Notes under the pieces: generated by a model
Database searches by the model: none
What the model was told of the DNA's origin: nothing
The model's input: the letters and a program-made list of their open reading frames with translations, nothing else
Translations under genes and position numbers: made by a program
Origin: Candidatus Dormiibacterota bacterium
Lineage (GTDB): Bacteria; Chloroflexota; Dormibacteria; Aeolococcales; Aeolococcaceae
Direction of reading: 5' to 3'
NCBI GenBank assembly: GCA_003136295.1
Contig: PLDZ01000076.1
Location: 14,968 to 20,730, forward strand
Length of the DNA stretch: 5,763 nucleotides
Shown: positions 1 through 5,707 of the stretch, piece after piece
How positions within the stretch are numbered: position 1 is the stretch's first letter
Layout: the number at the start of each line of letters is the position of its first letter

Positions 1-819
1 CACATCCTGACGTCGATCATCGACCCGTTCGCGAGGCTCAATTTCCTGGACGCGTTCGTGCCGTTCATCGCCACGTACCGCCCCTTGTGGCTCGGCCTCG
101 GGGTGGTCGGGTTCGAGCTCCTGGTTGCCATCACGGCGACAAGCCTGGTGCGGCATCGCCTCGGGTGGCGAACGTGGCGGGTCGTGCATCTCTTCGCGTA
201 CGCGAGCTGGCCCGTCGCAGTGATCCACAGCCTGGGGACGGGGACGGACACCAAGTCGCTCTGGGCGTTGGCGATGGTGGCGGTGTGCGTGGCGGCGGTC
301 ATCGCTGCCCTCGTGTGGCGCCTTGCGCATGCGGGGCCGGGCTTCACCGCCTTCCGCCTCGCGGGAATCGCTGCCAGCGTCGCCTCGATCGCCCTGCTGG
401 GGGTGTGGATGGCTGCGGGGCCACTGCAGCATGGATGGGCCAAGGCGGCCGGCACGCCCGCGGACCTTCTGGTAGGCGCCGGGGCCACGCCAGTCGGCAC
501 CCCGACGCCGGTCGCCGAACTCAGCACGGGTCTGAACGATCCACTCATTGGTCGATTGGTGCGGTCGACGACAAATGCGACCGCCACGCTCACCGATACC
601 CGTGACGGCACGCTCCAACTCGTGATCGTCGCCAATGCCGACGGCAGCGGGACGCTCACGATCACCCGATCGGGTGCGAATGTCTGCGGGGTGGCCGCGA
701 CCATCGGCAACACGTCGGTCACAGCCCAGTGCGGCGCGGTGCTCGCCACCGTCCAGATCGTCGACCAGGGCAACGGCTCGATCAGCGGGACCCTGACCAC
801 CAAAAAGGTGGGCGCGTGA
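1..819 (+). CDS. Ferric-reductase-like transmembrane protein with extracytoplasmic C-terminal domain (5' partial)
   Basis: The frame is open from base 1 to a TGA at 817-819, so 272 residues are visible and the true start lies upstream; the GTG at 58 is internal. About four hydrophobic helices are seen, roughly at window residues 28-48, 62-80, 86-106 and 118-138. Two histidines, H63 and H76 (codons 187-189 and 226-228), lie in one helix, 13 residues apart, within the motif W-R-V-V-H...V-I-H-S-L-G. This spacing fits the haem-ligand pattern of ferric-reductase/NOX/MsrQ-like domains. After the last helix comes a Pro/Thr-rich linker and a tail of about 110 residues, rich in Thr, Gly and Val, that looks beta-stranded and carries two cysteines (residues 229 and 244). 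It is probably extracytoplasmic. The protein likely passes electrons across the membrane through b-type haem. It is translationally coupled to the NuoF-like gene. The family is fairly sure; the substrate is unknown. Confidence 0.8.
   Translation, partial: HILTSIIDPFARLNFLDAFVPFIATYRPLWLGLGVVGFELLVAITATSLVRHRLGWRTWRVVHLFAYASWPVAVIHSLGTGTDTKSLWALAMVAVCVAAVIAALVWRLAHAGPGFTAFRLAGIAASVASIALLGVWMAAGPLQHGWAKAAGTPADLLVGAGATPVGTPTPVAELSTGLNDPLIGRLVRSTTNATATLTDTRDGTLQLVIVANADGSGTLTITRSGANVCGVAATIGNTSVTAQCGAVLATVQIVDQGNGSISGTLTTKKVGA
802..808 (+). promoter_or_regulatory. Ribosome binding site of the NuoF-like gene
   Basis: AAAAAGG ends seven bases before the GTG at 816. This spacing supports GTG 816 as the start rather than the in-frame ATG at 828 or codons further upstream. 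The site lies inside the end of the preceding gene. Confidence 0.5.
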
Positions 820-2102
820 GCTCATCGATGGATGTCGGCAGCAGGTCCCAGCGTCTGCTCCCACCGCGCCCCGTGCCGGAGGACCTTGACGCCCACCTGG
901 CCGGCTTCGGCCCCCGACCACAGATCGGGTCGATGGCCATGATCGACGCATTGGACGACAGTGGGCTTCGCGGACGCGGCGGCGCTGACTTTCCAACCGG
1001 GGTGAAGTGGCGGGCCGTGATGGACCACACAAAACGAGACGGCGACGCGGTCGTCATTGCCAACGCAGCCGAGTGCGAGCCCGCGAGCTTCAAGGATCGG
1101 TTCCTGCTCACGTACCGGCCGCACCTGGTGCTCGACGGTCTCGAGCACGCCGCCGAGGCGGTCGGCGCTCGAAGGGTGGTCATCTACACGACGCGATCTC
1201 ACAGCGATGTCGTGGCAGCACTGCGCGCGGCGATCAGAGAGCGGCGACGGCGTGACGACAGCGATCGATTCATCGACGTGCAGGTCGGCCCAAATCGCTA
1301 CGTCGCCGGAGAGGAGACAGCGTTGGTCGCGCGCGTCTCCGGCCATCTCGCCAAACCGAAGGTCGTCCCCCCACGTCCGTTTCAAAACGGCGTCGACCAT
1401 CTGCCGACCCTTGTCCAGAACGTCGAGACGCTTGCCCACGCAGCGCTCATCGCCCGGTTCGGTGCGCCATGGTTTCGATCGGTCGGCACGAAGCGGTCAC
1501 CCGGCACCGCCCTGCTCACGGTCAGCGGGGCAGTGCGCACGCCGGGTGTCCTCGAGGCAGCGTGCGATACGACGGTCGGAGCGATCGTCGACCGCGCCGG
1601 GGGTGTCGAAGGGGAACCCGCTGCGGTCCTCCTCGGTGGCTACTTCGGTCGATGGGTGGCGGCGGATCGCATCTGGAATCAGACGATCGACGCTGACGCA
1701 CTCCGATCGGTTCGAGCCCATCTCGGGACTGGCGTGCTCGTGATAGCACCCGACACCACATGCGGGATCGGCGAGACTGATCGCGTGCTCACCTTTCTCG
1801 CGAGCCAGACCGCGGGACAGTGCGGGCCGTGTCATGTCGGCCTGCCCGCAATCGCCGAGATGTTTCACCAGGTCGCCACCGGCCGGGCACGCCCCGCTGC
1901 CCTCGACCTCCTCGTGCGCTGGTCGCACGACGTCCGTGGCCGTGGCGCCTGCAGGCACCCTGACGGGGCGACGCTCTTTCTTGCCAGCGCGATGGAGGTC
2001 TTTGCGGCCGATCTGCGTCACCACCTCAGGCACGGCTCGTGCAGGTTCTCCGGGCAGCGATCCCTGCTGCCAGTACCCGCAACGGAGGCTGGATGGTGGT
2101 GA
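816..2102 (+). CDS. NuoF-like NAD(P)H/FMN/Fe-S oxidoreductase subunit
   Basis: This 428-residue protein is related to the NADH-binding subunit of complex I (NuoF/Nqo1, 51 kDa family). The glycine-rich FMN motif G-R-G-G-A-D-F-P-T-G-V-K-W is at residues 53-65. The FMN/NADH segment N-A-A-E-C-E-P-A-S-F-K-D-R is at 83-95, the G-E-E-T-A-L motif at 165-170, and P-T-L-V-Q-N-V-E-T, matching NuoF's P-T-x-V-x-N-V-E-T, at 197-205. An SLBB-like region covers about 232-312. The Fe-S region has G-Q-C-G-P-C at 334-339 and a distal Cys at 379 in A-C-R-H-P-D-G. The first Cys of the usual C-x2-C-x2-C is Ala333; C316 in T-C-G-I-G-E is a possible substitute. No other complex I subunit is nearby, so this is not respiratory complex I. 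It probably oxidises NAD(P)H or exchanges electrons with the ferredoxin, and serves the haem membrane protein upstream. GTG 816 is chosen as start because it gives a GTGA overlap with a good ribosome binding site. Confidence 0.85.
   Translation: MSSSMDVGSRSQRLLPPRPVPEDLDAHLAGFGPRPQIGSMAMIDALDDSGLRGRGGADFPTGVKWRAVMDHTKRDGDAVVIANAAECEPASFKDRFLLTYRPHLVLDGLEHAAEAVGARRVVIYTTRSHSDVVAALRAAIRERRRRDDSDRFIDVQVGPNRYVAGEETALVARVSGHLAKPKVVPPRPFQNGVDHLPTLVQNVETLAHAALIARFGAPWFRSVGTKRSPGTALLTVSGAVRTPGVLEAACDTTVGAIVDRAGGVEGEPAAVLLGGYFGRWVAADRIWNQTIDADALRSVRAHLGTGVLVIAPDTTCGIGETDRVLTFLASQTAGQCGPCHVGLPAIAEMFHQVATGRARPAALDLLVRWSHDVRGRGACRHPDGATLFLASAMEVFAADLRHHLRHGSCRFSGQRSLLPVPATEAGWW
2084..2088 (+). promoter_or_regulatory. 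Ribosome binding site of the ferredoxin gene
   Basis: A perfect GGAGG lies within the 3' end of the NuoF-like gene. It is 4 bases from ATG 2093, 7 bases from GTG 2096 and 10 bases from GTG 2099. Spacing alone favours GTG 2096 or 2099, while codon preference favours ATG 2093; the choice changes the protein by only one or two residues. Confidence 0.55.
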
Positions 2103-2338
2103 GGGTGCGCCTGCGCGTCGACCCGATCAAGTGCAAAGCGCACGGCATGTGCGCTGAACTGTTCCCGGAGCGGATCCGGATGGACGACTGGGGATATCCC
2201 GTCATCGACCAGCGGGCGCTCTCCGATGACGTGCTCGAGCACGCCCACCGTGCAATTGCCGACTGTCCCAGGGCTGCCCTATGGGTGGAGCCCGTCGACG
2301 AGCCGGGTGCGCGAGTGCGGCCAGACGACACCGACTGA
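2093..2338 (+). CDS. Small single-cluster ferredoxin with CxxHxxC motif
   Basis: This is an 81-residue soluble ferredoxin (from ATG 2093) with the pattern C14-K-A-H17-G-M-C20 followed by C58-P59. This is the single-cluster layout of short actinobacterial ferredoxins, often found beside cytochromes P450. A standard [4Fe-4S] site would have Cys at residue 17; histidine there points to a [3Fe-4S] cluster or a [4Fe-4S] cluster with an unusual ligand. The middle segment M-D-D-W-G-Y-P-V-I (30-38) and the C-P-x-x-A-L segment (58-63) are typical of the family. The last 15 residues are acidic and show no motif. It probably exchanges electrons with the NuoF-like protein, whose gene it overlaps. The alternative start GTG 2099 would give the same GTGA overlap seen in the other gene pairs. 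The 3' end overlaps the oppositely oriented kinase gene by 60 bp. Confidence 0.85.
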   Translation: MVVRVRLRVDPIKCKAHGMCAELFPERIRMDDWGYPVIDQRALSDDVLEHAHRAIADCPRAALWVEPVDEPGARVRPDDTD

Positions 2339-3502
2339 GGTTCCGCCGCCGGGGACGTCCGCGATCTGCCAGCGGCCCTTGGTCGCTTCGACAATCGCGT
2401 TGCCGATCGCGAGGCCGAGTCCTGCTCCGTCGCCTTCGCTGGTACCGCGGCGAAACCGCTCGAAGATCCGCGCGCGTCGTTCCAGCGGAATGCCCGGACC
2501 GGTGTCGCTCACGGTCAGGCGCACGTGGTCGCGCTCACGCGATGCCGCGATGCTCACCGTGCCGTTCGCCGGGGTATACCGGCATGCGTTGTCGAGCAGC
2601 ACGCCGACGAGTCGATCGATCCAGTCCGCGGGGGCGTCGACCAGGGCGAGCGTCGCTCCGTCACTCCGGTTTCGGAGATGCAATCGCGCCTGCGCGGCGA
2701 TGGGTATGAACCGTTGCACACCAACCTCCGCGGCCGTGGTGAGATCGACTGGCTCTGTGACCGGATCGGGGGGGAGCGCGTCGAAGCGAGCGAGCCAGAG
2801 GAGATCCTCGACAATGTTGCGCATCCTGTGCGTCTCTTCTGCCACCCGGCGGAGCGTGGCGTCATCAGAGCCACCATCTTCGAGATTCGCAAGCGCAAGC
2901 GTTGTCTCGGCCTCGATTACCGCGAGGGGCGTGCGCAGTTCGTGCGATGCGTCAGCGGTGAATTCGAGTTGACGTCGCCGCGCTCGTTCGATCGGTCCCG
3001 CCGTCTGCCGCCCGACCACAAACGCACCCGCGAACACGAGGACAAGGAGGATTGGTACAACGATGGCCTCAGTGATCGTCAGTGCCGTGAGCGCTTTCGA
3101 CTCATTACCGAGACTCACCGCGCCGATGAGCCTGCCGGTTGGAATGCCGACACCCGCCACCAGAACGTCAGCACCGTCAATCTGCGTCTCCGAAGGTGAG
3201 GTTGCCGCGACCTCGCTCGAGGGGAGCACCGGCGCTCCTGCCGTCGACGCGACGATCGCGCCGGCGTTGTTCACTTCCCAGACAAGAACGGGATCATCGA
3301 CGTCGGGCTCGACCAGGTTGGGCCCACCGCGACGTTGTGACAATTGCGCGAGTTCGGTGGTGAGGCGAGTGGTGGCGGTAGATCGCAGTGTCTGGGCCAC
3401 GATCACGTCGATCGCGACGCACAGCGCGACCATCACTCCGGCCACAACGGCTGTTGTGATGAGCGCAACGCGCAGGGCATGCCTGCTGAGTCGCGTGTTC
3501 AC
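2279..3502 (-). CDS. Membrane sensor histidine kinase without clear HAMP domain
   Basis: The 407-residue kinase has a first transmembrane helix at about residues 11-36, an extracytoplasmic sensor segment of about 100 residues (38-137) and a second helix at about 139-163. The dimerisation/phosphoacceptor H-box S-H-E-L-R-T-P-L is at 186-193, with the predicted phosphorylated histidine at 187. The ATPase domain has the N-box L-L-D-N-A-C-R-Y at 302-309, G1 D-T-G-P-G-I at 333-338, the F-box R-I-F-E-R-F at 345-350, and G2 G-A-G-L-G-L-A-I at 359-366. Only about 22 residues separate the second helix from the H-box, too few for a normal HAMP domain of about 50. The signal is unknown; the sensor segment has no cysteine. 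The start is GTG, overlapping the regulator's TGA as GTGA. Residues before this GTG in the same frame lie inside the regulator gene and do not resemble a kinase. It should phosphorylate the regulator encoded just upstream. Confidence 0.92.
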   Translation of the reverse strand: MNTRLSRHALRVALITTAVVAGVMVALCVAIDVIVAQTLRSTATTRLTTELAQLSQRRGGPNLVEPDVDDPVLVWEVNNAGAIVASTAGAPVLPSSEVAATSPSETQIDGADVLVAGVGIPTGRLIGAVSLGNESKALTALTITEAIVVPILLVLVFAGAFVVGRQTAGPIERARRRQLEFTADASHELRTPLAVIEAETTLALANLEDGGSDDATLRRVAEETHRMRNIVEDLLWLARFDALPPDPVTEPVDLTTAAEVGVQRFIPIAAQARLHLRNRSDGATLALVDAPADWIDRLVGVLLDNACRYTPANGTVSIAASRERDHVRLTVSDTGPGIPLERRARIFERFRRGTSEGDGAGLGLAIGNAIVEATKGRWQIADVPGGGTSVGVVWPHSRTRLVDGLHP

Positions 3503-4173
3503 GACCTCCGCTCCACCAGCCGGTAGCCGACGCTTCGAACCGCTTCCAGCCTGAGCCCCGCACCAACCAGTTTGGCGCGCAGCCTGGTGACGTGGACGTC
3601 GATGCTGTTGGACGCAATCGGGTCGAGGGCATCGGTCCACGCGTGGTTTGCAATGGTGTCGCGACTCACCACCGCCGGACTCCGGCGCACCAGTAGCTCG
3701 ACGATCGCATATTCGGTTGGCGTGAGCGCCAGCGCGGTGCCGTTCACCGATGCCAGGCGTTCCGCTGGATCGATGGTCAGTCCGCCGGCACGAAGGCGCA
3801 CGCCCAGCGTCGCGGCCGGGCGTCGCATCAGGGCGCGGAGACGAGCGAGCATCTCCTGGAAATCGAACGGTTTGACCAGGTAGTCGTCGCACCCCGCATC
3901 GAGCCCACGAATACGGTCCGACGGCGTGTCGCGAGCGGTGAGCATCAGCACCGGGGTGGACACATTTCGCGAGCGGATCGCTGTGACTACGTCGATGCCA
4001 TCCATGACCGGCATTCGCCAGTCGACAACGGCTGCAGCATATCCGTTGATCAGGAGCAGCTCGAGCGCCTCATCCCCACGCGCGGCGACATCGACCGTGT
4101 AGCCGGCAGTGCGCAGTCCCCGTGCGAGGACCTCGCGGAGCTTCGCGTCGTCTTCAGCGACCAGGACATGCAT
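3499..4173 (-). CDS. OmpR/PhoB-family response regulator
   Basis: This 224-residue transcription factor has an N-terminal receiver domain (about 1-115). It shows the acidic pair D8-D9, the phosphoacceptor D51 in V-V-D-W-R-M-P, the switch threonine T79 in M-L-T-A, and K101 in Y-L-V-K-P-F. The C-terminal winged-helix DNA-binding domain (about 127-222) has the family signatures L-T-P-T-E-Y at 150-155, I-D-V-H-V-T-R-L-R at 191-199 and R-S-V-G-Y-R-L at 213-219. All residues needed for phosphorylation are present. It is the first gene of a two-gene unit with the kinase. The ATG start gives a full-length receiver beginning M-H-V-L-V-A-E-D-D, although no strong ribosome binding site precedes it, so leaderless or weakly initiated translation is possible. 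Its targets are unknown; the adjacent redox operon and its own promoter region are the obvious candidates by position. Confidence 0.95.
   Translation of the reverse strand: MHVLVAEDDAKLREVLARGLRTAGYTVDVAARGDEALELLLINGYAAAVVDWRMPVMDGIDVVTAIRSRNVSTPVLMLTARDTPSDRIRGLDAGCDDYLVKPFDFQEMLARLRALMRRPAATLGVRLRAGGLTIDPAERLASVNGTALALTPTEYAIVELLVRRSPAVVSRDTIANHAWTDALDPIASNSIDVHVTRLRAKLVGAGLRLEAVRSVGYRLVERRS
3505..3509 (-). promoter_or_regulatory. Possible ribosome binding site of the kinase gene
   Basis: On the - strand GGAGG sits only two bases before the GTG at 3502. This is closer than usual, so initiation probably depends on ribosomes that have just finished the regulator gene (GTGA overlap) more than on independent binding. 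No better in-frame start is visible nearby. Confidence 0.35.
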
Positions 4174-4325
4174 CGCTGCGCGTCATGAGGAATGGTGAGA
4201 CTGGCACACGCGAATTGAGCCTACTCGAAGACCACACCTTCACCGTTCCGCAAGGGAGCCCGCAATACGCTGCCGGTGTGAGGGCAGAGATTCCGTTGAT
4301 CGACCGCACCCTGGCAATCGCTCGC
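4174..4325. promoter_or_regulatory. Divergent intergenic region with phased TGAG repeats
   Basis: This stretch of about 150 bp lies between the regulator gene (leftward) and the small membrane protein gene (rightward), so promoters for both are expected here. I see no convincing -35/-10 pair; TAGGCT on the - strand (4223-4218) is a possible -10 without a matching -35. TGAG occurs on the + strand at 4186-4189, 4196-4199 and 4216-4219, with steps of 10 and 20 bp, and again at 4279-4282. Helically phased half-sites are typical of OmpR/PhoB-type operators, so autoregulation is possible but unproven. If the + strand gene started earlier (ATG 4185 or GTG 4278), part of this stretch would be coding. 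Confidence 0.3.
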
Positions 4326-4751
4326 GTGGATTGGGCGCCGTCTCACCGCCAACCGACGCCGGTGCGGCTGGCGGTCGCAACCATGATCGCCATGCTCGGG
4401 TCTCTGGCCGCCGACGCCATCGTTGTCGCCATCGGCACGCGCATCTTCCCGGGAACCGCGGGATACCAGCACTTCCGGTTCGACGACTACGCGAAGCTCA
4501 CGATCATCGGCATCCTGGGGGGTGCCGCGGGATGGCCCGTGATCACGCGGGTCAGCTCCGCACCTCGCTGGCTGTATGGATGGCTCACGGTCCTCATCAG
4601 TGCGGCGCTTTTCCTTCCGGACGCATGGCTGCTCGTCCGCGGCCAGCCACCCGATGCGGTTGTCGTCTTGATGGCCATGCACGTCGCCATCGCCGTGGTC
4701 CTCTATTGCTGCATGGTATTTGTCGCACCGGTTCGGCGCATCTCTGCGTAG
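4326..4751 (+). CDS. Small four-helix membrane protein, DUF6069-like
   Basis: The protein (141 residues from GTG 4326) has four hydrophobic segments at about residues 13-38, 57-75, 83-103 and 111-134. The last carries M-A-M-H-V-A-I-A, which resembles the conserved Met-His-x-Ala signature I associate with actinobacterial DUF6069 proteins of similar length. The function of that family is not known. The start is uncertain: GTG 4326 leaves a short cytosolic leader of about 12 residues before the first helix, but has no clear ribosome binding site. In-frame GTG 4278 (157 residues) and ATG 4185 (188 residues) are alternatives; the latter would leave only 11 bp to the divergent regulator gene. The 3' end overlaps the oppositely oriented gene by 49 bp. 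The hydrophobic periodicity argues that this strand, and not the open frame on the opposite strand, is the coding one. Confidence 0.6.
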   Translation: MDWAPSHRQPTPVRLAVATMIAMLGSLAADAIVVAIGTRIFPGTAGYQHFRFDDYAKLTIIGILGGAAGWPVITRVSSAPRWLYGWLTVLISAALFLPDAWLLVRGQPPDAVVVLMAMHVAIAVVLYCCMVFVAPVRRISA

Positions 4752-5707
4752 TGACGGCGCCAGATCAGCTTGTGAATCGGGATCCATCGCGGGATATCAC
4801 GCAGACCTGGGATGAAGGGCACCAACAGGAGCAGGGCTGTGAGGAACAGCATTACCCCGACCACCGCCAGGTCGGTGTTGGCCGCACTGATGCCCAGGAA
4901 GCCTGTCGATGAATTGAACGGAGGGATCTGGTACCACATCGTGTAGAGCCAGAGCCATGCCTGACCTGGGTACCGCCCCGTCTCATTCATGACACCCCAG
5001 TCGCTGCCGATGAGCTTCTGCTGAGTCGCGAGATCGGCGATGTAGCCGCCGTCATCGAGGAACAGCAGAGGCCGGGAGAAATCCGTCTGATAGAAGTGGT
5101 CGCTGGTGAGGAGCAGCGCGTCCAGTCCGCCGGACCTTGCCAGGGTGAGCATGCGGTTCATGAGCACCGTCACCGGCCCGAAGTCCCCGGACGGCACGCT
5201 CACGGTCCCGTCCGAGGCCACGGTCGCCGTGCCGAGTGCTGTCGTGTAACTCGTGAGCCACTTCTGCTGCTGATCGCCCGACGCCGCCTTGTATGCCGTC
5301 AACGCGGCGGCAAGCTCGGCATCCCCGGCGGTGGCCTGAGTGAGCGGCTGGAGCACGAAGTCGTTGGGTGGGTTGACGGGAACGTGAACACCGGCCCACT
5401 GCTGCGGCGACAGGGGGCCCCAACTCTGCACCGAACCGGTCCCCGAGTTGTACGGCGGTCCGTATCCGGCGACGACGGTGGTGCCGGCGAGCTCGCCCGA
5501 AGCGGTCGTCAGGAAGTCGATTGGGTTCGCCTTCGACCAGCTCTGCAACGTCACCGAGGGCACGTCGGGCGAGGACAGCACGGCTGAAAGGATGAGCACC
5601 ACGCCCAGAACACCGACCATCGCGATCGTGACCTCCTTCAGGAGGTCATACGGGATCATCCGGACCCCGCGGTAGTAGGTCTTCTTGTCGACCTTGGAGG
5701 CCTTCAT
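4703..5707 (-). CDS. Two-helix membrane protein with large extracytoplasmic domain, cytochrome b6-annotated type
   Basis: This 334-residue protein has a basic cytosolic N-terminus (K-V-D-K-K-T-Y-Y-R-G), one helix at about 25-45, an extracytoplasmic region of about 230 residues (46-277), a second helix at about 278-300, and a basic C-terminal tail (W-R-R-H-Y). The outer region opens with S-S-P-D-V-P (45-50), contains G-Y-G-P-P-Y-N (81-87) and W-A-G-V-H-V-P-V (104-111), and ends with the aromatic stretch W-L-W-L-Y-T-M-W-Y-Q-I-P-P-F (251-264). From memory, similar proteins in actinobacteria are annotated 'cytochrome B6' and lie next to bc-complex genes. However, I see no paired transmembrane histidines for haem and no P-E-W-Y motif, so it is more likely an accessory subunit than a haem cytochrome. 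The ATG start has AGGTGA (5717-5712) in front and overlaps the preceding gene as ATGA, which suggests one operon. The function is not established. Confidence 0.7.
   Translation of the reverse strand: MKASKVDKKTYYRGVRMIPYDLLKEVTIAMVGVLGVVLILSAVLSSPDVPSVTLQSWSKANPIDFLTTASGELAGTTVVAGYGPPYNSGTGSVQSWGPLSPQQWAGVHVPVNPPNDFVLQPLTQATAGDAELAAALTAYKAASGDQQQKWLTSYTTALGTATVASDGTVSVPSGDFGPVTVLMNRMLTLARSGGLDALLLTSDHFYQTDFSRPLLFLDDGGYIADLATQQKLIGSDWGVMNETGRYPGQAWLWLYTMWYQIPPFNSSTGFLGISAANTDLAVVGVMLFLTALLLLVPFIPGLRDIPRWIPIHKLIWRRHYAEMRRTGATNTMQQ

Noticed and set aside
58..60. GTG as start of the first gene
   Set aside because: The frame is open to the window edge with sensible coding (I-D-P-F-A-R-L-N), so the gene continues upstream.
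663..676. Perfect 14-bp palindrome CACCCGATCGGGTG
   Set aside because: It lies inside the coding tail of the membrane protein; a palindrome of this length is not very unlikely in about 5.8 kb of GC-rich sequence, and no second copy was seen.
1128..1148. Inverted repeat GTGCTCGA-N5-TCGAGCAC
   Set aside because: It lies within conserved coding sequence of the NuoF-like gene (V-L-D-G-L-E-H); the likeness to the ferredoxin palindrome comes from the same Leu-Glu-His codons.
822..1439. Long open frame on the - strand opposite the NuoF-like gene
   Set aside because: The translated product shows no motif, while the + strand has clear NuoF motifs; it is a shadow caused by high GC content.
2230..2243. 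Perfect 14-bp palindrome CGTGCTCGAGCACG
   Set aside because: It is explained by codons for V-L-E-H in the ferredoxin; it has no loop or T-tract, so it is not a terminator, and it is not at a promoter.
816..2338. Respiratory complex I (nuo) operon fragment
   Set aside because: There is no NuoE, NuoG or membrane subunit nearby, the N3 motif is altered, and the neighbours are a haem membrane protein and a ferredoxin.
2525..3199. Long open frame on the + strand opposite the histidine kinase
   Set aside because: The kinase motifs on the - strand are complete and this frame shows no family features.
4221..4787. Open frame of 188 codons on the - strand opposite the DUF6069-like gene
   Set aside because: The product is charged and low in complexity, whereas the + strand gives four well-formed membrane helices; it would also overlap the start of the intergenic control region and the end of the neighbouring - strand gene.
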